From contig NZ_KB235914.1 of the NCBI RefSeq assembly GCF_000332175.1, forward strand, positions 4,026,868 through 4,090,867: a DNA stretch of 64,000 nucleotides, in the 5' to 3' direction. The number at the start of each line of letters is the position of its first letter. Position 1 is the first letter of the stretch. Shown piece by piece: positions 9,580 through 18,444 of this stretch. The translations under genes were made by a program, and so were the position numbers. Below the pieces are notes generated by a model. That model had not been told where the DNA came from, made no database searches, and worked only from the letters and a program-made list of their open reading frames with translations. The DNA comes from Pseudanabaena sp. PCC 6802 (GTDB taxonomy: Bacteria; Cyanobacteriota; Cyanobacteriia; Pseudanabaenales; Pseudanabaenaceae).

Positions 9580-10728
9580 ATGAAAAATACTGATAGTCCT
9601 TGTATTGCCTGGCTTCTCCCAGTAGCTTGGTTTTACTGGCAACCTTCTCTAGTCGAATTTACTCGATTCTTTCCCAATACAACTATATTCACGGGTCTCT
9701 TTCCTGGATTTGTCAAGGGGTCAGAAGAACAGCTTAAGATTGAAGTAGTTGGACAGTTCAGGGTAATTGAAATCAATCGGGATAAGGGTAGTTATGGTGA
9801 TAACTTTACCTATTTATCACCGAAAATTATTGGGCATTTGCTGAGGCTTAGACCACAAGTCATTTTCTCCAGTTCGTTTGGAGTTTGGACAATTTTGGCT
9901 CTATTGCTAAAGCTTCTATTTTGGTGGAGAGTTATCATTGCCTATGAAGGTAGTTCTCCAGGAGTTGATTATCGTAATTCGGCGTTAAGATTGTTTGTGC
10001 GCCGGTTAATGGTTTGGCTAGCTGATGCCTATATTACCAACAGTCAGGCTGGCAGTGCGTATTTAATTGACATATTAAAGGCTAAGAAAGATCGTGTTTT
10101 TGTTCAACCATATGAAATTCCAGACGAGCGAACTTTACCTGGTAGTGCTGAAGTCAAAGAGCCAAAGGCACTGGAATTACAGCGTCCGGTCTTTTTGTTT
10201 GTTGGGCACGTGATTCCTCGTAAAGGACTGCCTCTACTATTACAAGCTTGTGCTATGTTGCAAGCTAGAGGTTATGAACAATATACTTTACAGATAGTGG
10301 GAGATGGTTCGCAGCAGCAAGAATTGAAGGCTTTTTGTCAGGAGCATCACTTAAGCGATCGCGTGCAATGGGCAGGACGAGTCGCCTATGACAGCATTGG
10401 CAATTATTTTCATAATGCAGATGTTTTTGTCTTCCCGACACTGGAAGATACTTGGGGGGTAGTAACTTTGGAGGCAATGCTACTGGGCAAGCCAATCCTC
10501 TGTTCTCAAGGGGCGGGCACCTCCGAACTAGTCGTTCATGGTGAGAATGGTTATGTGTTTGCACCCGACGATCCCGATAAGCTAGCCGATTTGATGCAGA
10601 AGTTCTTGAACGAGCCAGACTTAATTCCCGCTATGGGTGAGCGATCGAAACAGATTATGGCTCAGTACACCCCAGTAGCAGCAGCCCAATGCCTAGCTGA
10701 GATTACCAAGTTGGTGATGACCAATTAA
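9580..10728 (+). CDS. GT4-family glycosyltransferase
   Basis: About 382 residues. ATG 9580 is chosen over TTG 9568/9571. The N-terminal half is divergent (SPCIAWLLPVAWFYWQPS). The C-terminal half is standard GT4: FVGHVIPRKGLPLLLQA for nucleotide binding, and PTLEDTWGVVTLEAMLLG carrying the E-x7-E type signature, followed by GAGTSELV. The reaction is sugar transfer from an NDP-sugar to a growing lipid-linked glycan at the cytoplasmic face of the membrane. It begins 27 bases after the previous stop, consistent with cotranscription. Confidence 0.82.
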   Translation: MKNTDSPCIAWLLPVAWFYWQPSLVEFTRFFPNTTIFTGLFPGFVKGSEEQLKIEVVGQFRVIEINRDKGSYGDNFTYLSPKIIGHLLRLRPQVIFSSSFGVWTILALLLKLLFWWRVIIAYEGSSPGVDYRNSALRLFVRRLMVWLADAYITNSQAGSAYLIDILKAKKDRVFVQPYEIPDERTLPGSAEVKEPKALELQRPVFLFVGHVIPRKGLPLLLQACAMLQARGYEQYTLQIVGDGSQQQELKAFCQEHHLSDRVQWAGRVAYDSIGNYFHNADVFVFPTLEDTWGVVTLEAMLLGKPILCSQGAGTSELVVHGENGYVFAPDDPDKLADLMQKFLNEPDLIPAMGERSKQIMAQYTPVAAAQCLAEITKLVMTN

Positions 10729-10782
10729 CCCAAGCTCCTAATTTTAATTGCAAGCCCATGACAGAAATAAATTGTAGCAGTA

Positions 10783-11937
10783 ATGAATACACCTAAGATT
10801 TCAATACTAACGCATGATATTAGTGGGGGGGCATTTACGAACCTCTGCACGGCGCTCGTACGAGGATTTCAGGAACTGGGAGTAGATTGCAATTTAGTTA
10901 TTTTGTACGCTAGTGATAAAGAATTAGCTAAGTATTCTGATATCCCCATTGTAACTTTGAATGTAAAACGCACTACTTTCTCGCTCATGGCAACTGTTCG
11001 CTATCTGCGTGAATATCAGCCAGATACCATCTTACCCATGCCTTGGTATTTCAATATTGTGGCGATTTGGGCACGGTATATTTCAGGAGTAAAGACAAAA
11101 GTAATTATTGGAGAACACAACATCATTAGCTTAGAAGCTAGTGTTGAGCACCGTGATAAACTTCATCTCCGTTTCTTACCAGTTCTCATGCGGTATACAT
11201 ATCCGCACGGTGACGGATTAGTTGGAGTATCGAAAGATACGATTACTGATTTAGTTGAGACGCTCAAGATTGCTGCGAAAATTCCAATGCGGGTAATTTT
11301 GAATCCAATTAACCCTGTTCGCTTACAGAAACTTGCCCGAGAGCCAATTACCCATCCTTGGTTTCAAAACTCGGAGATTCCAGTAATAGTCACAACTGCC
11401 CGATTAGCAAAGCAAAAACAGATAGATAACTTGCTTAGAGCTTTTGCTCGAGCGATCGAGGAGACTCCGAGCAGATTGGTAATTTTAGGAGAAGGTCCAT
11501 TGAGAGCCGATCTAGAAATCCTATGCCAGAATCTTGGCATTAAAGAATCAGTGTGGATGCCTGGATACGAGCCAAGTCCTTATCGCTATATGGCTAACTG
11601 CGATCTATTTGTCTTAGCTTCGGCTTGGGAAGGTTGCCCGATCGCACTGCAAGAAGCAATGGCATGTGGAGCAGCAGTAGTAGTCACAGATGCCCCTGGG
11701 GGAATGAAAGATATTGTCGATGATGGCAAGTATGGCATGATGGTACCAACGGGCGATCCTGATGCTTTAGCTAAGGGAATGCTGCAAATACTGACACAGC
11801 CTGATTTAAAGCAACATTATCGAGAACAAGCAAAGCAGCGATCGCAGGATTTTCATTATTTGAATATCAGCAAACAGTACTTTGACTTTTGTCTATCTGT
11901 ACTAGCATCCCATTCTAAGAACAAGGAGATCGTTTAG
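10783..11937 (+). CDS. GT4-family glycosyltransferase
   Basis: A 384-residue GT-B enzyme: N-terminal ISGGAFTNLCTALVRGF glycine loop, VIIGEHNIIS in the acceptor domain, VTTARLAKQKQIDNLL at the donor domain, and EGCPIALQEAMACGAAVVV with the E-x7-E signature. It is close in layout to the GT4 enzyme at 6396 (both have an EH-N motif and an HPWFxxxEIPVI linker). The following gene starts two bases after its stop, so translation is probably coupled. The substrate sugar is not predictable. Confidence 0.85.
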   Translation: MNTPKISILTHDISGGAFTNLCTALVRGFQELGVDCNLVILYASDKELAKYSDIPIVTLNVKRTTFSLMATVRYLREYQPDTILPMPWYFNIVAIWARYISGVKTKVIIGEHNIISLEASVEHRDKLHLRFLPVLMRYTYPHGDGLVGVSKDTITDLVETLKIAAKIPMRVILNPINPVRLQKLAREPITHPWFQNSEIPVIVTTARLAKQKQIDNLLRAFARAIEETPSRLVILGEGPLRADLEILCQNLGIKESVWMPGYEPSPYRYMANCDLFVLASAWEGCPIALQEAMACGAAVVVTDAPGGMKDIVDDGKYGMMVPTGDPDALAKGMLQILTQPDLKQHYREQAKQRSQDFHYLNISKQYFDFCLSVLASHSKNKEIV

Positions 11938-11939
11938 TT

Positions 11940-13190
11940 ATGAAGGTTTTGCTGTCAGCTTATGCCTGTGAGCCAGGACGAGGGACAGAACTCGGAGTAG
12001 GCTGGAACACAGCTTGGGAAATTGCTAAGTACCACGAAGTGTGGGTGTTGACGCGACCTGATGATGGGCGAGAAGCGATCGAATCAGAGCTCAGTCGCAA
12101 TCCAAATCCAAATCTACACTTTGTCTATTTTACACTTCCTGTTTTGGGATCTATTTGGCGATTTGGATCTATTGCCTTCCTGATTCACTACTATTTTTGG
12201 CAGGTACAGGCATATTTTGTGGCTCGCCGCTTGCACCAAGAAATCAACTTTGATGTGGCTCACCATGTGACATTTGTACGGCACTCAACACCCAGTTTTC
12301 TAGCATTGCTCCCGATTCCTTTCATCTGGGGGCCGGTGGGTGGCGGTGAATCAGCACCCAATCCGTTTTGGCGAGATTTCAGCTTTCGCAATAGAGTTTA
12401 CGAAATTCTGCGTAGCGCGGCAAGATGGTTTGGCGAACGCGATCCATTTGCCCGCATGACGGCTCGTCGTAGCACTATTGTGCGGGTTACCACTCAGGAT
12501 ACTGCTATTCGCGTTCAAGAAATGGGTGCAAAGAAGATCGAAGTATTTCCTGAAGCCAGTCTCACCAAAGAAGAGATCGTGCGCCTAACCCAATATGCCA
12601 GTACGGATATTACTGTAGCTCGATTTATTAGCATGGGTCGCCTTTTGCATTGGAAAGGCTTTCACCTTGGGTTGCGAGCGTTTGCTCTGGCAGGACTCCC
12701 AGAGGCTGAGTATTGGGTTTTTGGGGATGGTCCCGAACGCCAAAGATTGGAGTCTCTAGCCGCAGAGTTAGGTATCGCCAACCAAGTTAAATTTTGGAAT
12801 CGGCTGCCACGGGATGAAGTTCTTCAGAAGCTAGGAAGTTGTACTGCGCTAGTTCATCCCAGTTTGCATGATTCTGGAGGGTGGGTTTGCCTGGAAGCTA
12901 TGACAGCAGCACGACCAGTGATTTGTCTTAATTTAGGTGGACCTGCCATTCAGGTAACTGATAAAACGGGGTTTAAAGTAAATGCCTCCGATCCCGATCT
13001 TGCCGTTCAAGGTTTGGCAGCAGCAATGGTGCGTTTGGCAAATGATCCTGAACTGAGATTGGCAATGGGGCAAGCAGGTCAACTACGAGTCAAGGAGTTC
13101 TACAATTGGGAGATTCGCGGACAACAGATCGTCAAGCTGTATGGAGATGTGGTTAGGGCGACGTCGCTATCAGTTGGGGTTAGTTCGTAA
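11940..13190 (+). CDS. GT4-family glycosyltransferase
   Basis: A 416-residue glycosyltransferase of the subgroup beginning VLLSAYACEPGRGTELGVGW, a signature of GT4 enzymes in cyanobacterial and other exopolysaccharide loci. The donor half has ISMGRLLHWKGFHLGLRAF, and the catalytic region reads SLHDSGGWVCLEAMTAARPV. It starts two bases after the upstream gene and its stop codon directly abuts the next ATG, so 10783-14354 reads as a tightly coupled three-gene unit. Confidence 0.87.
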   Translation: MKVLLSAYACEPGRGTELGVGWNTAWEIAKYHEVWVLTRPDDGREAIESELSRNPNPNLHFVYFTLPVLGSIWRFGSIAFLIHYYFWQVQAYFVARRLHQEINFDVAHHVTFVRHSTPSFLALLPIPFIWGPVGGGESAPNPFWRDFSFRNRVYEILRSAARWFGERDPFARMTARRSTIVRVTTQDTAIRVQEMGAKKIEVFPEASLTKEEIVRLTQYASTDITVARFISMGRLLHWKGFHLGLRAFALAGLPEAEYWVFGDGPERQRLESLAAELGIANQVKFWNRLPRDEVLQKLGSCTALVHPSLHDSGGWVCLEAMTAARPVICLNLGGPAIQVTDKTGFKVNASDPDLAVQGLAAAMVRLANDPELRLAMGQAGQLRVKEFYNWEIRGQQIVKLYGDVVRATSLSVGVSS

Positions 13191-14354
13191 ATGAGAGTTT
13201 TAACCGTCCACAACAACTACCTGCAACCTGGCGGCGAAGAGCAAATTTTTGCTACGGAGAGCGCTCTACTGGAATCCTACAGGCATGAAGTTTTGCGCTA
13301 CACCCTCGACAACGACCAGATTTCTCGGACAAATCCGCTTTTGCTGGCTAAAAATACGGTGTGGAACAGCACGGTTTACGATGAATTGCGATCGCTAATC
13401 CGCCAAAAAAAGCCGCAAATTGCACATTTTCACAACACCTTTCCCTTGATTTCTCCCGCAGCCTATTATGCTGCTAAAGATGAGGGTGTAGTCGTCGTGC
13501 AAACATTGCATAACTATCGACTGCTCTGTCCTAATGCCCTCTTTTTTCGAGAAGGGCGCGTTTGTGAAGATTGCCTGGATAAAGTGCTGCCGTTACCAGG
13601 TATTATGCATGGCTGCTATCGAGGTAGTCGGAGCGCAAGTGCGATGGTGGCTGCAACGGTGAGTTTTCACTCCCTGCTAGGTACCTGGAATAAGGCGGTA
13701 GATGCGTTCATTGTCTACAGCCAGTTTGCGATGAACAAGTTTATTCAGGGTGGCTTACCTGCCGAAAAACTTGCCTTTAAAACCAACTTTCTACATCCCG
13801 CACCTTCAGTCGGTGAAGGTAAGGGTGGCTATGCTGTATTTGTTGGGCGGCTGTCGGTCGAAAAAGGGCTAGGAGTAATGCTGGAAGCATGGCGACAACT
13901 CGATCGCAAGATCCCGCTCAAAATCCTAGGAGACGGCCCAATGGCTGGTTTAGTAACTGAGGCGGCACAGGAAATACCTGAAATAGAATGGTTGGGGCGC
14001 AAACCTTTAGAAGAAGTATATGAAATAGTTGGTAATGCATCCTTTCTCGTGTTTCCTTCCGAGTGGTATGAGACGTTTGGGAGGGTAGCGATCGAAGCTT
14101 TTGCAAAGGGTACTCCAGTGATAGCCTCCAACATTGGGGCGATTGCAGAACTCGTAGAACATGGTCGTAACGGATTGCTTTTCTGCCCTAGTGACCCCAC
14201 CGATCTGGCACGCAAGATCGATTGGCTCCTGGCACATCCTCAAGAAATGAGTCAGATGAGATTAGCGGCACGAGCAGAGTTTGAGGCTAAGTATACCGCT
14301 GACGACAATTGCAAGCGGCTCATAGAGATTTACCAAACTGCTATCAATCGGTAA
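13191..14354 (+). CDS. GT4-family glycosyltransferase
   Basis: A 387-residue enzyme that begins at the base after the previous stop (TAAATG), so it is very likely translated by re-initiation. It carries VHNNYLQPGGEEQ at the N-terminus, a Cys-rich loop (LCPN...CEDC) common in this GT4 subgroup, VGRLSVEKGLGVMLEAW in the donor domain, and EWYETFGRVAIEAFAKGTPV with the E-x7-E signature. The last 19 codons and the stop are repeated immediately downstream as part of a 60-bp tandem duplication; the coding region itself is intact. Confidence 0.87.
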   Translation: MRVLTVHNNYLQPGGEEQIFATESALLESYRHEVLRYTLDNDQISRTNPLLLAKNTVWNSTVYDELRSLIRQKKPQIAHFHNTFPLISPAAYYAAKDEGVVVVQTLHNYRLLCPNALFFREGRVCEDCLDKVLPLPGIMHGCYRGSRSASAMVAATVSFHSLLGTWNKAVDAFIVYSQFAMNKFIQGGLPAEKLAFKTNFLHPAPSVGEGKGGYAVFVGRLSVEKGLGVMLEAWRQLDRKIPLKILGDGPMAGLVTEAAQEIPEIEWLGRKPLEEVYEIVGNASFLVFPSEWYETFGRVAIEAFAKGTPVIASNIGAIAELVEHGRNGLLFCPSDPTDLARKIDWLLAHPQEMSQMRLAARAEFEAKYTADDNCKRLIEIYQTAINR

Positions 14355-14417
14355 CTAGCTGACGACAATTGCAAGCGGCTCATAGAGATTTACCAAACTG
14401 CTATCAATCGGTAACTA
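14298..14417 (+). repeat. Perfect 60-bp tandem duplication over a gene end
   Basis: Bases 14298-14357 and 14358-14417 are identical over the full 60-base period. The unit covers the last codons of the upstream glycosyltransferase, its TAA stop (14352-14354) and three further bases. The second copy is non-coding because translation stops in the first. An exact copy with no substitutions implies a recent event (replication slippage) or an assembly artefact. Confidence 0.95.
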
Positions 14418-14557
14418 TAGGATAAATGCGATGCGTATTAAAAGCCTAAGTCTATATCAATTTAGATATCTAAATCTTGACAACCTATACCCACTTTATA
14501 TCTAGCTAATCGGCTATTTAATAAAGTTTTGAGCATACCTTCCGATGCTGCTTGTAA

Positions 14558-14892
14558 ACTCAATTACAACAGTTAATCCATACTAATTCCTCTGATTGGC
14601 TAACCTCTTGCATTGGCAAAGCTGGAACGGTTATGTTTACTGACACTGCCCGATGCTACTATCGTGGGAAACCACCTTCAAAAAGCGATCGCGCCGCGAT
14701 TTTTTCCACTATTTCAGCTATCGTCCTAAAAATCCCTTCTACTGCGATCGCTCTCCCCTATCTAGCCAGCAAATTGCAGACTTTAACAAACAGCTTCCGC
14801 CCCATCTTCAAGGATATCTCACCTGGAGAGAGCAGTACCCAGGCATTGGACGATACATTCCCAAAAATTATATGCGAGTTGATAATTGGTAA
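14558..14892 (+). pseudogene. Frameshifted C-terminal remnant, possibly of a PhyH-like oxygenase
   Basis: Two frames each carry half of a protein-like sequence. From 14558 one frame reads through CIGKAGTVMFTDTARCYYRG and on to SDRAAIF. The frame that ends at 14892 continues FFHYFSYRPKNPFYCDRSPL and finishes at MRVDNW. They meet at a run of six T (about 14699-14704); one extra T would join them without loss. The TDTARCYYRG phrase is reminiscent of the distal-histidine region of PhyH-like proteins, but with no conventional histidine I hold this loosely. No matching N-terminal part is visible upstream, so it is a truncated relic, or a truncated gene with a homopolymer sequencing error. Confidence 0.45.
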
Positions 14893-14905
14893 TCGCTAAA
14901 TATTA

Positions 14906-15551
14906 ATGTTTATTACTATTTTCTGTATCCAAATAGGAGGAACAGCAATAGTAGGACTGGTAATTTTTATGAGTTGCTTAACTGCTTTGGGTAGTTTGGC
15001 AATTTTAAATATCCATCCCTATCTTGGCTAAAAGCTCACCTATAAACGCAGATATTTTGGTTGTGGAAGGATGGCTACCAGACTATGCCATCCAGTCAGC
15101 AGTAACTGAATTCAAACAGGGTTCATATCACAAACTTATTACAATTGGTGGTTCGTTGCCCAAAGGCTTCTATTTATCTGAATATAAAACCTTTGCGGAA
15201 CTTGCTGCGGCAACTTTAATGGCTCTTGGTGTTGATCGAGAGCAACTGATCGTAGTTTCCGATCCCAGCCAATCTCAAAGTCGAACCTACAATTCTGCTG
15301 TGATACTCAATCAATGGTTATCCACTTCAGAACTACAGATAAAATCACTTAATATCTATACTCTCGGTACGCATGCTCGCCGAAGTTGGTTGCTATTTAA
15401 GCAGGCACTAGCAACCAAAATATCAGTGGGGATTATTGCAACTGAGCCATTAAACTACGATTCGAAAAATTGGTGGCACTCTAGTGAAGGGGTTCGAACA
15501 GTCATTCCTGAACTACTTGCCTACCTGTATGCGTGCATCTTCAAATTTTGA
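14906..15551 (+). pseudogene. DUF218 (YdcF/ElyC-like) protein with a frameshift after the membrane segment
   Basis: From TTG 15024 an intact 175-residue frame holds the DUF218 domain (INADILVVEGWLPDYAIQ, SRTYNSAVILNQWL, YTLGTHARRSWLLF). Members of this family usually have a membrane segment before it. That segment exists in another frame, from ATG 14906 to the TAA at 15029, ending in ILNIHPYLG. Joining HPYL to AKSSPINAD needs a one-base shift at about 15022-15026. Either the gene is broken, the DUF218 part is made alone from TTG, or one base is wrong. A strong AGGAGG at 14935-14940 precedes no standard start codon. DUF218 proteins act in envelope biology; their biochemical role here is unknown. 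Confidence 0.6.
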
Positions 15552-15595
15552 TGTTACTTGGAGTGAAAGTGAGATCTCTGACTACACAAGGATCT

Positions 15596-16351
15596 ATGAG
15601 AACTAGGGCGCTCTTGAAATCGATGGCTATTTCGATCGCAAAGATACTTCTACCTAATTTGTGGCAAAAGTGGGAGCAACAGAAAGCTCATTTGAATGAT
15701 TGGCCGCAACTGAAAGTATATCAACAGAGCAACCTTGCTCTTGCTGCTCTAGAAACAGACGAACATCGGGTTGTCTTCTTTGGTGATTCCATTACTGAGT
15801 TCTGGGATTTGAAAGCAGCTTTCCCAGAGAAAAATTATATCAATCGTGGTATCTCTGGACAAACAACTGCACAAATGCTCGTCCGCTTTCGTCCAGATGC
15901 AATCTCCTTACGCCCCAAGGTTATTGTAATCCTCGCAGGGATAAACGACATTGCCGGAAATACAGGATCGATGACCCTCGAAGCGATCGAAGGTAATTAT
16001 TTATCTATGTCCCAAATTGCTCGAAGCAGTGGTATTAGCGTTATCTTCGCTTCGGTCTTACCCATCCACGATTGCAGCCCCATAAAACAATCCGATCCAT
16101 ATTCTCCTGAAAAGATTCGCGCATTAAATAACTGGCTACAACTTCACTGCAATGAGCAGCAGCACATCTATCTTGACTATCACAGTCATATGATAGACAG
16201 TCATGGGATGTTACAAACAGAGCTATCTGACGATGGAGTACATCCAAATATGAAAGGCTACAAGATAATGACTGCATTGGCAGAAACTTATATTCAGAAA
16301 GTGTTTCAGCAATTAGAACTTATTACACGCAACGCTACATTATTATCATGA
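15596..16351 (+). CDS. SGNH/GDSL-family hydrolase
   Basis: About 251 residues. ATG 15596 is preferred because AAGGA lies five bases upstream and the earlier start at 15533 overlaps the previous gene. All four SGNH blocks are present: FFGDSITEFW (nucleophile Ser), NRGISGQTTAQM (Gly), AGINDIAG (Asn) and DDGVHPN (Asp/His). These enzymes are esterases; in sugar loci they often remove acetyl or acyl groups from polysaccharides. A hydrophobic N-terminal stretch could direct it to the membrane. Paired with two acyltransferases at the start of the window, it could balance polymer acylation (inference). Confidence 0.82.
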   Translation: MRTRALLKSMAISIAKILLPNLWQKWEQQKAHLNDWPQLKVYQQSNLALAALETDEHRVVFFGDSITEFWDLKAAFPEKNYINRGISGQTTAQMLVRFRPDAISLRPKVIVILAGINDIAGNTGSMTLEAIEGNYLSMSQIARSSGISVIFASVLPIHDCSPIKQSDPYSPEKIRALNNWLQLHCNEQQHIYLDYHSHMIDSHGMLQTELSDDGVHPNMKGYKIMTALAETYIQKVFQQLELITRNATLLS

Positions 16352-16434
16352 TCTAAGAAATAGATGTGAGCCTAATTCTTTGCTGACTCACAATAATAAT
16401 CTGGATATACTAGTAATTTACCTTTCCCTCAAAC

Positions 16435-18384
16435 ATGAGAAGTCCAATAGTTATGAAGCTGTTAATTCTAGGTATATTTCTCTCCTTACCTTTAGTTTTT
16501 GTATCGCTCTCAAAACAAGAAAATGCTGGTGATAGGGCTGATAGAAATCTTGTCAGAAATACAGAAAAACAACTCAAAGCAGCTAACCAACCTGGAGAGA
16601 ATATCATTTTTCCAGCAGATGCTGGCGTACTCAATGTTAAAGACTTTGGGGCAAAGGGGGATGGCGTTACTGATGACACAGCAGCAATTCAAGCTCTACT
16701 CAACGCTTACCCTAATGGTCAGCGAATTATTTATCTGCCCAATGGAACTTACTTGGTCTCTGAAACATTAAGATGGCCAGCAGGTACCCCAGGCAAGGGT
16801 GATGACTACAAGAATACTATTTTGCAGGGACAGAGCGAGCAAGGGGTAATTATTAAACTGAGAGATCGTGCTGCTGGCTTTACAAATGAGTTATTCCCCA
16901 AAGCGGTTATTTTCACCGGTCCCGCTCCTGCACAACGATTCGGCAACTCAATTCGCAACCTGACTGTAGATACGGGAAATGGAAATTCTGGGGCGATCGG
17001 CGTCCAGTTTAACGCCAGCAACCAAGGTTCCATGCGCAATGTGACTATCCAATCTGGAGATGGGCTGGGCGTTAATGGATTGGACATGAACTTTGCTGAT
17101 GAAATTGGACCGTTGTTGATTAATGGGGTCACAGTAAAGGGTTTTAGGTATGGTATTCGAACTGGTTACAGAGTTAACAGTCAGACGTTTGAGAATATCA
17201 CACTTCAGGACCAAAGCGAGTACGGACTTTACAATACAGGACAGATTATCAATATTCGGAAACTGCATAGCAATAACACCGTTACTGCAATTTACAATGC
17301 AGGTGGACGCATGACTGTTATTGACTCAACATTAAATGGCACTGGCAATGCTTCGAGTAAACCTGCGATCAAGAGTGATTTCCCTCTAGATCTTCTGGTT
17401 AGAAATGTGACAACTTCAGGCTATCAATCAGCAATCCAGAATGCTGGTACTACCCTTGTAGGGCCAGGTATTGTAGAGCTTGTGTCTGGTGCGATAATCA
17501 GCCAGTTCTCATCTCCAGCGCGAACTATGAATCTGCCAATTAAGGAGACCCCAGATGTTCCTTGGGATGACCCGATCCAAACTCCTTGGGCAAATGTAGT
17601 ATCTTATGGTGCTGTACCAAATGATGGTAAGGATGATACAGATGCAATTCAAGCTGCTATTGACTCAGGGCAGACAACAGTTTACTTTCCAGTTGGATAT
17701 TACAACCTGCAAGGAACCATCTTAATCCGCAAGAATGTTCGTCGAATTATCGGGACAGAGTCACTTGTTGAGGTACCAAATACAGTCAGTCCAGGTTTTA
17801 AAGTTGTGGATGGGACAAGTCCAGTTGTCGTGTTTGAGCGGATTAGCAGTGGATACAATCCAACTCCCACGCTTGAAAATGCTTCAGCCAGAACTTTAGT
17901 TATTCGCGATGCTACTAATGTATCTGGTAATATGACAGGATCTGGAGATGTATTTATTGAAAATGTAGTCTCCAACCCATGGCAAAGTTGGACGTTTAAT
18001 AAACAAAACATCTGGGCACGCCAGTTCAACGTGGAGAACGAAGGCACTCATATTACGAACAATGGTGGGAATTTGTGGATTTTGGGACTAAAAACAGAGC
18101 GCGGTGGAACGTTAATTGAAACCAGAGGGAGTGGCAAGACAGAAGTACTGGGATGTTTAGCTTACACAACTACAGGTGGCCCAAATAACACCCAAAGTTT
18201 CCCAATGTTCATCAATGATAAGTCTTCAGTTTCTATTAGTTGTGGAGAAGTTAACCACGGGGCACCAAACTATAAGATCTACGTTAGAGAGACAAGGGGT
18301 AACACCACTCGGGATTTACCCGCAAGTAGCCTGACAAATTATGTTGACACAGGAAAGCATATTCCGCTCTACGTGGGATATTAG
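16435..18384 (+). CDS. Secreted twin right-handed beta-helix protein (pectate-lyase-3 superfamily)
   Basis: A 649-residue protein with an N-terminal hydrophobic signal or anchor (KLLILGIFLSLPLVFVSL). Two pectate-lyase-3 domains begin at about residues 62 and 387, each with the family opening: VKDFGAKGDGVTDDTAAIQ and VVSYGAVPNDGKDDTDAIQ. Two such helices side by side recall the GH55/polysaccharide-lyase layout, so binding or cleaving a polysaccharide outside the cell is likely. No catalytic residues can be assigned by eye. Essentially the whole mature region aligns with the C-terminal 600 residues of the next gene, so the two are paralogues. Confidence 0.75.
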   Translation: MRSPIVMKLLILGIFLSLPLVFVSLSKQENAGDRADRNLVRNTEKQLKAANQPGENIIFPADAGVLNVKDFGAKGDGVTDDTAAIQALLNAYPNGQRIIYLPNGTYLVSETLRWPAGTPGKGDDYKNTILQGQSEQGVIIKLRDRAAGFTNELFPKAVIFTGPAPAQRFGNSIRNLTVDTGNGNSGAIGVQFNASNQGSMRNVTIQSGDGLGVNGLDMNFADEIGPLLINGVTVKGFRYGIRTGYRVNSQTFENITLQDQSEYGLYNTGQIINIRKLHSNNTVTAIYNAGGRMTVIDSTLNGTGNASSKPAIKSDFPLDLLVRNVTTSGYQSAIQNAGTTLVGPGIVELVSGAIISQFSSPARTMNLPIKETPDVPWDDPIQTPWANVVSYGAVPNDGKDDTDAIQAAIDSGQTTVYFPVGYYNLQGTILIRKNVRRIIGTESLVEVPNTVSPGFKVVDGTSPVVVFERISSGYNPTPTLENASARTLVIRDATNVSGNMTGSGDVFIENVVSNPWQSWTFNKQNIWARQFNVENEGTHITNNGGNLWILGLKTERGGTLIETRGSGKTEVLGCLAYTTTGGPNNTQSFPMFINDKSSVSISCGEVNHGAPNYKIYVRETRGNTTRDLPASSLTNYVDTGKHIPLYVGY

Positions 18385-18444
18385 ACAGAGTGTTAGACAC
18401 TCAATACCGCAGATCCTAAATTAAAAATCGTTTAGAAACTGGAC

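Noticed and set aside
14431-14505. Short frame MRIKSLSLYQFRYLN resembling a RecF N-terminus
   Set aside because: Only a dozen residues are suggestive and the frame stops after 24 codons; chance resemblance is likely.
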